A program made the translations under genes and the position numbers. From contig CAZSZJ010000009.1 of assembly GCA_964610985.1 (NCBI GenBank), forward strand, positions 1 to 47,979: DNA of 47,979 bases, read 5' to 3'. The notes beneath the pieces are model-generated. The model made no database searches, was not told the origin of the DNA, and saw only the letters and a list, made by a program, of their open reading frames with translations. Within the stretch, counting starts at the first letter, position 1, and each line of letters opens with the position of its first letter. The stretch is from JARIHD01 sp964610985 (GTDB taxonomy: Bacteria; Patescibacteriota; Saccharimonadia; Saccharimonadales; UBA4665). This document shows, one piece after another, positions 31,708 through 40,535 of this stretch.

Positions 31708-32244
31708 ATGGCAAGAAGAACAAGAGATCGGGTTTTTGCATGGGTAGTAGTGATTGCATTCACTTTTTCGACCCTGAGTGTGAGTGTGGCCATAATTTGG
31801 CAATTGATGGCAGAAAAAAAAGATAGCAAACAGTCTGCCCAGCAAACCCCGGCCGAAAAGAATAATCCTAATAAGTTGAAAGGAAAGCAGATGCAAGACT
31901 TTACACCTATCGCTGAGGTAACAGAATTACAGGTTATCGACCTTCAGGCCGGTGATGGTCAAGAAGTAAAGGCCGGTGACAAACTGACCGTAGACTACAC
32001 TGGTGCTGTCGCTGCCACGGGTAAAGTATTTGAAAGTTCGCTCGATAGCGGGCAGCAAGCGACCTTTCCTTTGGATGGCGTGATCGTGGGCTGGCAAGAA
32101 GGTTTGCTTGGCATGAAGGTGGGCGGCAAGCGTCGTTTGGTGATTCCTGCCGAAAAAGCGTATGGTGCGCAGTCGCCAAGCTCGGACATTCCTGCCAATG
32201 CAGCTCTTGTGTTTGATGTGACCTTGCACAAAATCGGTCAATAA
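31708..32244 (+). CDS. membrane-anchored FKBP-type peptidyl-prolyl isomerase
   Basis: A 178-residue foldase. A basic N-terminus and a hydrophobic helix at residues 9-33 anchor it to the membrane; a Lys/Gln/Asn-rich linker follows; the FKBP domain runs from about 75 to the end, with VDYTGAVAATGKVFESS, GVIVGWQEGLLGMKVGG and IPANAALVFDVTL. It probably helps exported proteins fold on the outer face of the membrane. AGAGGA sites lie in its leader. A separate transcription unit from the glutaredoxin pair that follows. Confidence 0.93.
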   Translation: MARRTRDRVFAWVVVIAFTFSTLSVSVAIIWQLMAEKKDSKQSAQQTPAEKNNPNKLKGKQMQDFTPIAEVTELQVIDLQAGDGQEVKAGDKLTVDYTGAVAATGKVFESSLDSGQQATFPLDGVIVGWQEGLLGMKVGGKRRLVIPAEKAYGAQSPSSDIPANAALVFDVTLHKIGQ

Positions 32245-32342
32245 CGTAAAAAACACAATATATGGTGCTAGCATAAGCATCATGGACGCTATATAATTGT
32301 AAGCATAACCAAAAACAAAATGTTGACGAGTGCGGAGGGGAT

Positions 32343-32591
32343 ATGCCAAAAAACGTTACTATCTTTACTACCAATACATGCGCGTACTGCGTCATGGTAA
32401 AAAAATACCTGAAATCCAAAGGCGTTTCGTACGACGAAGTCAATCTGGACCAAAATCCGGAGCGTCAGGCAGAAGTGACCGCAATGAGTGGCGTAACTAC
32501 GGTGCCTGTAACCATTGTGACCAAACAAGACGACACCAAAGAAGTTGTAGTAGGTTACAACCTCGCTAAATTAGCTCCGGCTTTGGCTTAA
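32343..32591 (+). CDS. glutaredoxin-like protein
   Basis: An 82-residue thioredoxin-fold protein with the CAYC redox centre (Cys13, Cys16) and the cis-proline motif TVPVT at about residue 56. It would exchange disulfides in the cytoplasm. A strong GGAGGGG precedes the ATG, and TATAAT at 32292-32297 gives a leader of about 40 bases. One base separates its stop from the thioredoxin reductase gene, so the pair likely forms one redox system with the reductase as its electron source. Confidence 0.93.
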   Translation: MPKNVTIFTTNTCAYCVMVKKYLKSKGVSYDEVNLDQNPERQAEVTAMSGVTTVPVTIVTKQDDTKEVVVGYNLAKLAPALA

Positions 32592-32592
32592 A

Positions 32593-33558
32593 ATGGCAGA
32601 TGACGTAACTCCCCAGATTCACGATGTCGTAATGGTGGGCGCTGGCCCGGCCGCTCTAACGGCGGCCATTTATACGACACGCGAAGATATCGAAACGTTG
32701 CTATTTGAGCGCGGCGTGATCGGTGGCCTAGCCGCCGTGACCGATTGGATTGACAACTATCCCGGTTTTCCCGAAGGTATAGCTGGCCTGGAATATGCCG
32801 ACAAACTACGCGAGCAGGCCGAACGCTTTGGCACGCAAATAGAACTCGGAGAAGTGACCAAAATTACCGATGAGGGCAAATACAAAAAACTCGAAACCAC
32901 CAGCGGCAACATCTATGCCAAGGCCGTATTGATCGCCACCGGCAGCGACTATAAAAAGGTTGGTGTTCCCGGCGAAAAAGAATACTACGGACGTGGCGTG
33001 CATTACTGCGCTACCTGCGACGGTGCTTTTTACCGCGATAAGCGGTTGGTCGTGGTCGGCGGCGGCAACTCTGCCGTGCAAGAGGCGATGTTTTTAACGC
33101 GCTTTGCATCGCACATCGACCTCCTGGTGCGCAGCGACAAAATGCGTGCTTCCGAGATACTGCAACACGAGCTGGCCACTAAGCACAAAGATAAAATTAC
33201 CGTCCATTTCAATACAACGACGGACGAGATTGTGGGCGAAGACAATAAGGTCATAAAGGTGGTTGGGACCGACAAAATAGCCGACAAAAAAGTCGAATTC
33301 CCGACCGACGGCGTGTTTGTGTTCGTCGGCCTTAGCCCAAATACCGAATTCCTAAAAGACAGCGGCATTGAACTGGACGAAATTGGCATGGTCAAAGGCG
33401 ATAGCCGTCTAGAGACAACGATGCCCGGCGTATTCGTGGCCGGCGATGTGCGGTCAGGTGCAACCATGCAGATTGCCACCGCCACCGGCGAGGGCGCGAC
33501 CGCTGCCCTGCATATCCGCGAATACCTAGAAGAACACGAACGCCAACACGATTCATAA
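32593..33558 (+). CDS. trxB: thioredoxin reductase
   Basis: A 321-residue flavoprotein that moves electrons from NADPH to a thioredoxin-like partner. FAD-binding VGAGPAALTAAIY is near residue 15, the redox pair CATC at Cys139 and Cys142, the NADPH site VVGGGNSAVQEA, and the second FAD motif FVAGDVRSG in the C-terminal part. The glutaredoxin-like protein encoded immediately upstream is the obvious partner. No glutathione pathway is seen in the window, so the pair may work as a minimal NADPH-driven disulfide system. Confidence 0.96.
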   Translation: MADDVTPQIHDVVMVGAGPAALTAAIYTTREDIETLLFERGVIGGLAAVTDWIDNYPGFPEGIAGLEYADKLREQAERFGTQIELGEVTKITDEGKYKKLETTSGNIYAKAVLIATGSDYKKVGVPGEKEYYGRGVHYCATCDGAFYRDKRLVVVGGGNSAVQEAMFLTRFASHIDLLVRSDKMRASEILQHELATKHKDKITVHFNTTTDEIVGEDNKVIKVVGTDKIADKKVEFPTDGVFVFVGLSPNTEFLKDSGIELDEIGMVKGDSRLETTMPGVFVAGDVRSGATMQIATATGEGATAALHIREYLEEHERQHDS

Positions 33559-33560
33559 AG

Positions 33561-34787
33561 ATGAGTCATCCGACTCTTACTAAGGGACCTGAATCGTTTT
33601 CTGCCTTTGAAGATTATTTTGCTGAGCACGATGAGAACGCGGTGTTGATTGGGCCACGCGGTCTTCCCGATATGTCGGAGACTATTTGGGAGGCCGTTTC
33701 GCCGGCAACTGATTTTTATATGCATGCCGACCGGTTGGGCATGCGCTTAAATCATGATTTGGTAGTTGCACTATCTGATGAGCCGGTTCGCCTTAAGCAT
33801 GGCTTGAGCGTATTAAGCCGCGCCAGCCTGCTCGTAGGAAGGGGTGTTAACGGCGAATGCTGCCCTCCCGAGCTTTTTGCGCCGCGTGGCTATGACGCTA
33901 GTATGGCCGATGACTGGTTGCCGGCCCAAGGGCAACTAAACCGGCTGGCAGAGAGTACTCATCATCCGCAGTATCAGCTTTTAGCGCGCATGTTGCAAGA
34001 CACGGTGTTTCCGGTGCGTGAGGCTAAAGGCTACATGCCGATAAAAGCCCGGCCGCCAGAGCGCGCAAGACGGGTATTTAACTCCCACAAACAGAAGTAT
34101 GAGGAGACGGCCCTGTGCGATTACGCTGAGCAGGACTTTACGAAATTGCTGACGTCTCGCAAAAATCGTAAAAAAAGTCTCATTCCCATAAAACAGGACG
34201 GCGAGCTCATTGGTCTGCGAAAACTGGAGGGCGACCAGACGATGCTGTTGGCCAGGCCTGTGCTGCTGAATGGCGTGCGGGTGGAACCCGGAGCTATTAT
34301 GACGGTTGAATCCAAGAGTAAGAACCAGTCTTTTTCATTTGGGCGTCTGTCGATTTTTGGGTGTGCTAGTTTTTGCGACGTCGTACGCTATTTTGCACGC
34401 AATATAAAAGAGTCGATGGTAGATTCGGTGGAGAGCCGGCGGAGAACATTAAAAGCACTGCGGATTTTTCGCTCCGAAGTTGGTCTGGCGTATGTGCCTG
34501 AATTCGCGCCCCAAGACGAGGCGACGGATGCCGTCGATCCAGAAAAAGCGTTGCAGCTTTCTATCCAAAAGAATATTTTTGATATGGCGGTTGGGTTGGT
34601 GGGTTTGCGCGCGCTGACGCATAGCCAAGAAGCCGAGCGTGCGCAGATCTTGCTGAATATCCATAATCTGCGCCAGCGCGCAATTCGGCGGTACGGCTGG
34701 GAGGCTTTTGAAGAAGTGCACATGAATTTTTTGGGACGGATTGCTTCCGGGCAGTCATCCACCATCTCTTACCGCGAATCGTCTTAG
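33561..34787 (+). CDS. hypothetical protein after trxB
   Basis: A 408-residue protein of no recognised family, starting two bases after the trxB stop. A middle region at about residues 165-215 is strongly basic (RARRVFNSHKQKYEE, SRKNRKKSL), and the C-terminal third is helical with a charged surface. No membrane segment or signal peptide is seen. It is probably co-transcribed with the redox pair, although no Shine-Dalgarno site precedes its ATG. Its function cannot be inferred from sequence alone. Confidence 0.6.
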   Translation: MSHPTLTKGPESFSAFEDYFAEHDENAVLIGPRGLPDMSETIWEAVSPATDFYMHADRLGMRLNHDLVVALSDEPVRLKHGLSVLSRASLLVGRGVNGECCPPELFAPRGYDASMADDWLPAQGQLNRLAESTHHPQYQLLARMLQDTVFPVREAKGYMPIKARPPERARRVFNSHKQKYEETALCDYAEQDFTKLLTSRKNRKKSLIPIKQDGELIGLRKLEGDQTMLLARPVLLNGVRVEPGAIMTVESKSKNQSFSFGRLSIFGCASFCDVVRYFARNIKESMVDSVESRRRTLKALRIFRSEVGLAYVPEFAPQDEATDAVDPEKALQLSIQKNIFDMAVGLVGLRALTHSQEAERAQILLNIHNLRQRAIRRYGWEAFEEVHMNFLGRIASGQSSTISYRESS

Positions 34788-34793
34788 GCGGTC

Positions 34794-35465
34794 CTAGCCA
34801 GAGTAGCCGGGAAAAAGGTCAGTGATAATATGGCGCGTCGGGACACCGTTATTCTGAAGTCTTTCGGAGAGATGTGCAATAAAGCGTTCGGGGCCCGAAA
34901 GGTAAACGAGGGTGTTTTTCTGAATGCTCGGAAGGAGGGGCTCGATGGTAAGTTGCTGGCCTTTTGAAGCATCAAAAATGCGGTAGGCAAGAGAATAGGC
35001 CCGGAGTTCTTTGGCAAAGATCTCTTCCATCAAATTAGGAACGGCACGAAAAAGATGGACTACTCGTTGTTCGTTTTTGTCTGAGAGATAGCGAATAATG
35101 CTATAGGCCGGAGTGATGCCCAGGCCCGCCGCCACAAAGACGAGCGGGATTGTTTTGTCTTTGGGGAGTACAAAGTCGCCCATGGGTTCGGCTAGCTGTA
35201 CGTGGTCACCGGATTTAAGGGCAAGCATAGCTCGCTTGAAGCTGCTGCCGTCAGACGTGATCTTGGTCGTAATGGCGACAAAGGGCTCAGTTGGCGAGCT
35301 CGAAAGAGTAAACCACCGTCGGTCGCCTCGCATATCTATATCGGCGTGCGGCAAATGCATTTCCGTAAATTCGCCCGCAACATATCTGAAGGGCCTTTCA
35401 GTGCGAAAATAATACGTTTTAATATGGGGCGTCAGCTGGTCGGTATGGTCGAGTTTGGCAAGCAT
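34794..35465 (-). CDS. FAD-dependent ferredoxin-NADP reductase-type oxidoreductase
   Basis: A 223-residue two-domain flavoprotein of the ferredoxin-NADP(H) reductase superfamily. The FAD motif RRWFTLSSSP is at about residue 51, the NAD(P) pyrophosphate loop AAGLGITPAYSIIRYL follows at about 115, and the C-terminal ylSGPERF strand is typical. No iron-sulfur motif is present, so electrons must leave to a separate partner. The ATG at 35465 lies 4 bases after the GDPD stop, suggesting coupling; an in-frame TTG upstream is rejected. Confidence 0.85.
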   Translation of the reverse strand: MLAKLDHTDQLTPHIKTYYFRTERPFRYVAGEFTEMHLPHADIDMRGDRRWFTLSSSPTEPFVAITTKITSDGSSFKRAMLALKSGDHVQLAEPMGDFVLPKDKTIPLVFVAAGLGITPAYSIIRYLSDKNEQRVVHLFRAVPNLMEEIFAKELRAYSLAYRIFDASKGQQLTIEPLLPSIQKNTLVYLSGPERFIAHLSERLQNNGVPTRHIITDLFPGYSG

Positions 35466-35469
35466 GCAG

Positions 35470-36159
35470 TTAATCGTTTTCGGGCGAAACAAACCGTTCG
35501 GGGTGGTTGGTATAGATTACAATATTCGGGTACAATTTGCGGAAAAACCGGTACATGAGTGGATGGTTCACGGTGTAAATACGTAATTCTAGTTTGCGAC
35601 GCTTGGCTAAGTAGTAGGTGAGCGGGTTTATGAGCCACATGTTGAGGCTGATGCCTTGGGCGCGCAGTTTACGAGCGGTGTGCAGGATCTCAAACGGGCT
35701 AAGAAGGTCGCGGACGTAAATGGGTAGGTCGGGATCGGCTTTGCGCAGCTTTTCGAGTTCGCTGTATTTGAGCGAAGTTACACTGGCCTCTACCTCTGGA
35801 TATTTGGTGAGCAGACGTAGCAGTTCGATGGCGCAACCCAGGTCCTTAATATCGATAACGACTGGTTTTGTGCTGCCGATGAGTTGGAAGAGTTCTTCGA
35901 GTGTTGGTAGTTGTTGGCCGTTTTTTAGCTTGAGGGCGCGTAGTTCGTCGAGTGTTTTGGCGTTTACGAGCACTCGTTTTTCGGCAATGCGGCCGGTATG
36001 GCTGTCGTGTAACACAATCAGTTGGCCGTCGCGTGTGCGATGAATATCGAATTCGATGGCGTCAATATTATAGTCGAGCGCCGCACGAATGCTGTCGGGA
36101 CTGTTTTCGAGGGCGAGCCCTGCCGCTCCCCGGTGACCGATGATGCCTGTTTTTGCCAT
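35470..36159 (-). CDS. glycerophosphodiester phosphodiesterase
   Basis: A 229-residue phosphodiesterase that releases glycerol-3-phosphate from phospholipid headgroup diesters. The catalytic set is intact: IGHRGAAGLALENS with the first His and Glu, EFDIHRTRDGQLIVLHDS with Asp and the second His, and later IDIK. The remaining barrel ends IYTNHPERF. No signal peptide, so it is cytosolic. TACAAT lies nine bases before the ATG as part of a palindromic divergent promoter shared with ppa. Next on the strand is a flavin reductase gene. Confidence 0.92.
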   Translation of the reverse strand: MAKTGIIGHRGAAGLALENSPDSIRAALDYNIDAIEFDIHRTRDGQLIVLHDSHTGRIAEKRVLVNAKTLDELRALKLKNGQQLPTLEELFQLIGSTKPVVIDIKDLGCAIELLRLLTKYPEVEASVTSLKYSELEKLRKADPDLPIYVRDLLSPFEILHTARKLRAQGISLNMWLINPLTYYLAKRRKLELRIYTVNHPLMYRFFRKLYPNIVIYTNHPERFVSPEND

Positions 36160-36168
36160 ACTCTAAGC

Positions 36169-36183
36169 ATTGTAGTGTACAAT
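36169..36183. promoter_or_regulatory. palindromic divergent promoter between GDPD and ppa genes
   Basis: ATTGTA-GTG-TACAAT is a perfect 6-3-6 inverted repeat. Read either way it provides a TACAAT -10 box: for the GDPD gene on the minus strand (nine bases from its ATG) and for ppa on the plus strand. TTGTTT lies 16 bases from the minus-strand box. The two boxes sit only 3 bases apart, so the two directions compete. Confidence 0.55.
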
Positions 36184-36226
36184 ATGAGTGAAACAAAACC
36201 AAGATACAGCAGGTAAGGAGTTTTTT

Positions 36227-36763
36227 ATGGCTGATTTTAATCTAGTACTTGACCCAGGTGACTACCAAAACGGAGTGCTCAACACCGTTGTTGAGATTTC
36301 CAAGGGCTCGATGCTCAAGATTGAGTGGGACCGCTCCCGTGCTGCATTTATGTTGGACCGCGTTGAACCGGGTATTTTTGCCAAGCCCTGTAACTACGGT
36401 TTTATCCCTCAGACCTTGGACGATGACGGTGACGAACTGGATGCCTTGATTGTGACCGAAGAGCCCCTGCCCACCGGTATTTGGCTGCAGGCCAAAATCA
36501 TCGGAGTGCTCAATTTTATCGACGGCGGCGAAGCCGATCATAAGATCGTGGTTGTACCTGCCGACGATCGCCACACTGGCGACGCCATCAACTCTTTGGA
36601 GGACCTCGGGGAACGCTGGAAGCAGATGATCGAGCATCACTTTACCCACTACAAAGACCTCAAAAAGCCCGGCACGACCGTTGTCGAAGGCTGGGGCGAC
36701 ATCGAAGCCGCCAAGCAGATCATTGCCGAATCGATCGAGCGCTACAATCAGCAGAAGCAGTAG
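36227..36763 (+). CDS. ppa: inorganic pyrophosphatase, family I
   Basis: A 178-residue enzyme hydrolysing pyrophosphate and so pulling tRNA charging and polymer synthesis forward. Catalytic residues lie in EISKGSMLKIEWD, NYGFIPQTLDDDGDELDALI (the Asp-rich metal site) and a late DHKIVVVP. The ATG at 36227 has TAAGGAG seven bases upstream; an in-frame ATG 13 codons earlier is rejected because homologs start here. Its promoter is the divergent palindrome. A NUDIX gene follows after nine bases. Confidence 0.96.
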   Translation: MADFNLVLDPGDYQNGVLNTVVEISKGSMLKIEWDRSRAAFMLDRVEPGIFAKPCNYGFIPQTLDDDGDELDALIVTEEPLPTGIWLQAKIIGVLNFIDGGEADHKIVVVPADDRHTGDAINSLEDLGERWKQMIEHHFTHYKDLKKPGTTVVEGWGDIEAAKQIIAESIERYNQQKQ

Positions 36764-36772
36764 GGGCGTCGT

Positions 36773-37360
36773 ATGCCGCGTACAGTTCCTGACGACGCCA
36801 TCCTGATTCCGGAAAATGCTCAAAAAGTATTTGAAGGCGTGATTTTTGATGTCTATCAGTGGCAGCAGCAACTATTTGACGGTTCAACGACTACCTTCGA
36901 GTTACTCAAGCGGCCTGATACAGTGCTGTTTTTGGCTATTAAAGACGACAAGATTATCTTTGTGCGTGAGCAACAACCTGGGCGCGTCGAATATGTGCGT
37001 TTGCCTGGTGGCCGCGTTGATCCCGGCGAAGACTGGCAATCTGCCGCGGAGCGCGAATGTGCCGAAGAGCTAGGGTCACGTTTTGCTAGCTGGCGGCTTG
37101 TGAGCGTGCGCCAGCCGGTGGCCAAAATTGAATGGTTTGTGGCTACATATTTGGCAACTGACTTTGAGGCCGAGCAGGCCATGGCGCACGACGCCGGCGA
37201 AAAAATTTCTTTGGAGCCAATGACTTTCGAGGAAGCAAAGGTACATATTATGTCCGGCAACAATCCGTTTAGTGAAGGTTCGCAGGCGCTGTTTGAAAAC
37301 GCCCATTCTATCGAAGACCTCAAGAATCTGGCCGAGTTCCATGGCAAATCAATAGGCTGA
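36773..37360 (+). CDS. NUDIX hydrolase
   Basis: A 195-residue nucleoside-diphosphate-linked hydrolase. The Nudix box is complete at residues 80-102: a Gly, five residues, Glu, seven residues, then REC-AEE-LG, with Glu98 and Glu99 as metal ligands. The arrangement YVRLPGGRVDPGE just before it resembles ADP-sugar pyrophosphatases, so ADP-ribose or a related compound is the likely substrate. It follows ppa closely, which fits the release of phosphate products. The exact substrate is unknown. Confidence 0.9.
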   Translation: MPRTVPDDAILIPENAQKVFEGVIFDVYQWQQQLFDGSTTTFELLKRPDTVLFLAIKDDKIIFVREQQPGRVEYVRLPGGRVDPGEDWQSAAERECAEELGSRFASWRLVSVRQPVAKIEWFVATYLATDFEAEQAMAHDAGEKISLEPMTFEEAKVHIMSGNNPFSEGSQALFENAHSIEDLKNLAEFHGKSIG

Positions 37361-37451
37361 TCCCGGATATAGCATTGGTTAAAATTTTCCGCTAATGTTT
37401 GTAAAAAACAGGGCAACTTCTGCTACACTTTTTGCAAAGGGGAATTACATA

Positions 37452-39239
37452 ATGGCCAAAAATGACGAGCACGAAGAACCAAAAAAGCAAGACGAAAACT
37501 TGGAAGCGAATGCGTCCGAAAGTGGTCCGGAGACTGATACCGAAGGCGCTCCTATCGACGAATCATCCGACAAAGATATGTCCAGTGCCGCCACACCAAA
37601 AGGAAGCAAGTTTATTCATTGGGTCAAAGCCCACAAACGTAGCGTTATCGTAGCGGCTGTACTTGCAGTAATCGTTATTCTTTTTGCCGTGCCGACAACA
37701 CGTTATGCGCTGGCAGGAACGGTTCTTAAGCAAGACTACACCGTTGAAGTACTCGACAGTGAAACCAAAAAACCTGTGGTATCGGCCACTGTGCGCCTGG
37801 ATGGTATTAAGATGACTACGGACAGTAAAGGCAGGGCTACCGTCCGTGTAGCCGTTGGTCCGGCCCCGCTTGAAGTTTCCAAGACCTATTATCAGAGTGT
37901 TCGCCAAGATGTGACCGTACCGATTCTTACGCAAAAGAACGTGCAAAAAGTGCGCATCAAGGCAACCGGCCGCCAAGTACCGGTTAGGGTTACTGACAAG
38001 ATTTCGGGTAAGCCGCTTGAAAACGCGATTATTACTGCGGACAAAACAGAATCCCGGACCGACAAAGCGGGTCAAGCAGTATTGGTTGTGCCCGCCGACA
38101 AAACTAAAGTCTCGGCCATTATTAGCCGTGAAGGCTTCAACAATTTAGCGGTCGAATTAACCGTAGCTACGGGTCAAACCGATGCCAATACCTTTTCGCT
38201 TACCCCGGCGGGCGTCATGTACTTTTTGTCCAACAAATCAGGAACACTCGACGTGGTTAAGTCTAATCTAGATGGCAGCGACCGCAAGGTGGTACTTAAA
38301 GGCACCGGCAAAGAAGATAAGCGCAATACCTTTTTGCTCGCATCTCGCGACTGGAAATACCTGACCCTACATTCTAAACGCGACGGCGGCGAATACTCCA
38401 AACTGTTTTTGATCGAGACGGACACCGATAAGGTAACCGTCATGGACGAGGGCAAAGCAACTTTTGGCCTCGTCGGCTGGAGTGACGACCGTATGGTGTA
38501 CCGCGTCAACCGCGCTGGCAATAGCTGGGACAACAACCATCTTGCGCTCAAAAGCTATCATGCTCCAACAAAGAAGCTAACAACACTCGACCAAACATTT
38601 GGCAGCGGATCCAACTACACGGACATGGTCTACGAAAACTACGGAAGCACTAGCTTTGCGCTGCCAGGCGGCGAAGTCGTGTTTAGTAAGACCATATACA
38701 CCGGTCAGCTCGCTGGTCAGACCGATAAGCAGTCGGCGCTCTATTCTGTCCACGCAGATGGCAACGGCCGAAAAACACTCAAAGCCTTTCCGGATCGCAA
38801 TTATCTAGAACTGGTGCCTTACGGGCCGAACGGCGTATATTTGTCTGCAGCCGCAGTAGGCAATGGTAAGACGCAATACTTCGAATACGAGGACGGTAAA
38901 TTTGAGTCAACGAACGAAGTAAATGATGACAATTTTTATGACCCATATCCTACGTATCTGTGGTCTCCATCCAAAAAACAAACGTTTTGGAGTGAATCGC
39001 GTGATGGTAAGAATGTGATGTTTATCGGTGATATCAACGGTAAAAATGGCAAACAGATTGCTTCGACGAGCGACTATAGTGTCTTCGGCTGGTTTACGGA
39101 CCAATATGTTTTGGTAGCTAAGGACTCAAGTGAGCTGTATATTATGCCAGCAAGCGGTGGCACGCCACTCAAAATGACCGATTACTATAAACCTGACTTC
39201 ACATTCCGTGGTTACGGCGGCGGCTATGGTGGCTTGTAG
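37452..39239 (+). CDS. membrane-anchored protein with Ig-like domains and a beta-propeller
   Basis: A 595-residue exported protein. Residues 1-50 are acidic and disordered-looking, a membrane helix lies at about 63-80, two domains with carboxypeptidase-regulatory/PEGA-like character cover about 95-165 and 175-260 (each with an SGKPLENA or TKKPVVSATV opening), and from about 265 the sequence has repeated WSDD, WSPS and D-G-rich strands as in WD40/PD40 propellers. The C-terminus is Gly/Tyr-rich (FRGYGGGYGG). AAAGGGG precedes the ATG at 37452, and an extended -10 TGCTACACT lies upstream. A surface protein, perhaps binding host or polymer; inference. Confidence 0.72.
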   Translation: MAKNDEHEEPKKQDENLEANASESGPETDTEGAPIDESSDKDMSSAATPKGSKFIHWVKAHKRSVIVAAVLAVIVILFAVPTTRYALAGTVLKQDYTVEVLDSETKKPVVSATVRLDGIKMTTDSKGRATVRVAVGPAPLEVSKTYYQSVRQDVTVPILTQKNVQKVRIKATGRQVPVRVTDKISGKPLENAIITADKTESRTDKAGQAVLVVPADKTKVSAIISREGFNNLAVELTVATGQTDANTFSLTPAGVMYFLSNKSGTLDVVKSNLDGSDRKVVLKGTGKEDKRNTFLLASRDWKYLTLHSKRDGGEYSKLFLIETDTDKVTVMDEGKATFGLVGWSDDRMVYRVNRAGNSWDNNHLALKSYHAPTKKLTTLDQTFGSGSNYTDMVYENYGSTSFALPGGEVVFSKTIYTGQLAGQTDKQSALYSVHADGNGRKTLKAFPDRNYLELVPYGPNGVYLSAAAVGNGKTQYFEYEDGKFESTNEVNDDNFYDPYPTYLWSPSKKQTFWSESRDGKNVMFIGDINGKNGKQIASTSDYSVFGWFTDQYVLVAKDSSELYIMPASGGTPLKMTDYYKPDFTFRGYGGGYGGL

Positions 39240-39251
39240 AAAATAGGGCAA

Positions 39252-39364
39252 GGTCCGGCGAGCAAAGTGCTTCCGGAGCACTCACTCGCCAGCCAAAGGA
39301 GAGTGGCCTTGTCTCGCTGGGCGCTATAGGCCCAGTGCCCCGGAAGTACTTTGCTCGCCGGATC
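39252..39364. repeat. long inverted repeat / branched hairpin element
   Basis: Bases 39254-39276 and 39340-39362 are inverted copies over 23 bases with one difference that forms a G-U pair; two more pairs extend it to 39252 and 39364. Inside, GCACT (39278-39282) pairs with AGTGC (39334-39338), and a smaller CCAGC/GCTGG hairpin encloses CAAAGG/CCTTG. The whole element folds into one rod of about 113 bases between the propeller gene and gapA. It has no T-run, so it is not a simple terminator. It could be a structured RNA or a palindromic mobile or repeat element. Confidence 0.85.
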
Positions 39365-39374
39365 ATCCTCAATA

Positions 39375-39403
39375 TTGCGTAACGGCTGACTACACCGTAC
39401 AAT
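39375..39403 (+). promoter_or_regulatory. promoter of gapA
   Basis: TTGCGT (39375-39380), 17 bases, TACAAT (39398-39403), starting just 11 bases after the long hairpin. The leader of about 40 bases contains GGGGGTGA, a strong Shine-Dalgarno site, shortly before the ATG at 39450. Confidence 0.6.
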
Positions 39404-39449
39404 AGGGCTATAACGCATATGCTAATCGAAAAATAACGGGGGTGAGTTC

Positions 39450-40463
39450 ATGAAAACACGTGTAGCGATTAACGGCTTTGGGCGCATTGGCCGGAATGCC
39501 TTTAAGATTGCCTTTGAACGTAGTGACCTCGAGATTGTCGCCATCAATGATCTGACCGACACTCAGACCCTTGCGCATTTACTCATGCACGACAGCAACT
39601 ACGGAGCATACCAGCACGCAGTTTCATTCGATGATAAACATATTATTGTTAAAGACCAAAAAATAGTTGTGCTCGGAGAAAAAGATCCCGCCGCTTTGCC
39701 ATGGAAGGATCTAAAAGTCGATGTAGTCATCGAATCAACCGGCTTTTTTGTCGAACCCGAAAAGGCCAAAGCGCACATAACTGCCGGCGCAAAGCGTGTC
39801 GTTATTAGCGCGCCCGCCAAAGGCGAGGGTGCCAATACCATTGTGCTCGGGGTCAACGAGGACAAGCTCAAAGAGGATAGCCCTATCCTGAGTAACGGAT
39901 CCTGCACCACCAACTGTATTACGCCGGTTGCGGCTATTATCGAAAGCCATTTTGGTATCGAAAAAGCTATGATGACCACTGTTCACAGCTATACGTCCGA
40001 CCAGCGCCTGCAAGACGCGCCGCACAAGGATTTGCGCCGTGCCCGCGGAGCTGCCCAAAGTATTATTCCAACCAGTACGGGTGCGACCGTCTCGGCGACC
40101 GAGGCGTTGCCAAGCCTAAAGGGTTCGTTTGGTGGTTTGTCTTTGCGCGTACCTACCCCGGTAGTTAGCTTGAGCGATTTTGTGATCGTAACCAAGCGTA
40201 AGGTTACGCCCGAGGAAGTAAATGAGGTGTTCAAAAAAGCCGCAGCCGAACCGTATTTTCAAGGTATCCTGGCCGTAACAGAGGAGCCGCTCGTAAGCAG
40301 CGACTTTATCGGCAACAGCCACTCGGCAATTGTCGACCTTAGCTTGACCGCCGTTGTGGGCGGCAATATGCTCAAAGTCGTTGCTTGGTACGACAACGAA
40401 TGGGGTTACAGTAACCGTTTGGTAGAGATGGTAGCGGACACCGGTCGTTTACTAAACGCGTAA
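39450..40463 (+). CDS. gapA: glyceraldehyde-3-phosphate dehydrogenase, type I
   Basis: A 337-residue glycolytic enzyme that oxidises glyceraldehyde-3-phosphate with NAD+ and phosphate. NAD-binding INGFGRIGRN is at residues 7-16, with Asp34 in AINDL favouring NAD+. The active-site SCTTNC has catalytic Cys152. The C-terminal WYDNEWGYSNRLVEM is intact. Length and start fit the family, with a strong Shine-Dalgarno site. It opens the central-carbon region that runs to the window end. Confidence 0.97.
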   Translation: MKTRVAINGFGRIGRNAFKIAFERSDLEIVAINDLTDTQTLAHLLMHDSNYGAYQHAVSFDDKHIIVKDQKIVVLGEKDPAALPWKDLKVDVVIESTGFFVEPEKAKAHITAGAKRVVISAPAKGEGANTIVLGVNEDKLKEDSPILSNGSCTTNCITPVAAIIESHFGIEKAMMTTVHSYTSDQRLQDAPHKDLRRARGAAQSIIPTSTGATVSATEALPSLKGSFGGLSLRVPTPVVSLSDFVIVTKRKVTPEEVNEVFKKAAAEPYFQGILAVTEEPLVSSDFIGNSHSAIVDLSLTAVVGGNMLKVVAWYDNEWGYSNRLVEMVADTGRLLNA

Positions 40464-40535
40464 GTATTACAAACTAAAACGTGCAAAATAACAAGAAATG
40501 CAGTATTATATATAGCGTAATACCGTGGATTTCTT

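Noticed and set aside
39252..39364. The long hairpin as SRP RNA, 6S RNA or tmRNA
   Set aside because: The conserved SRP loop sequence, the 6S central bubble and the tmRNA ends are all absent as far as I can tell, so no RNA class is assigned.
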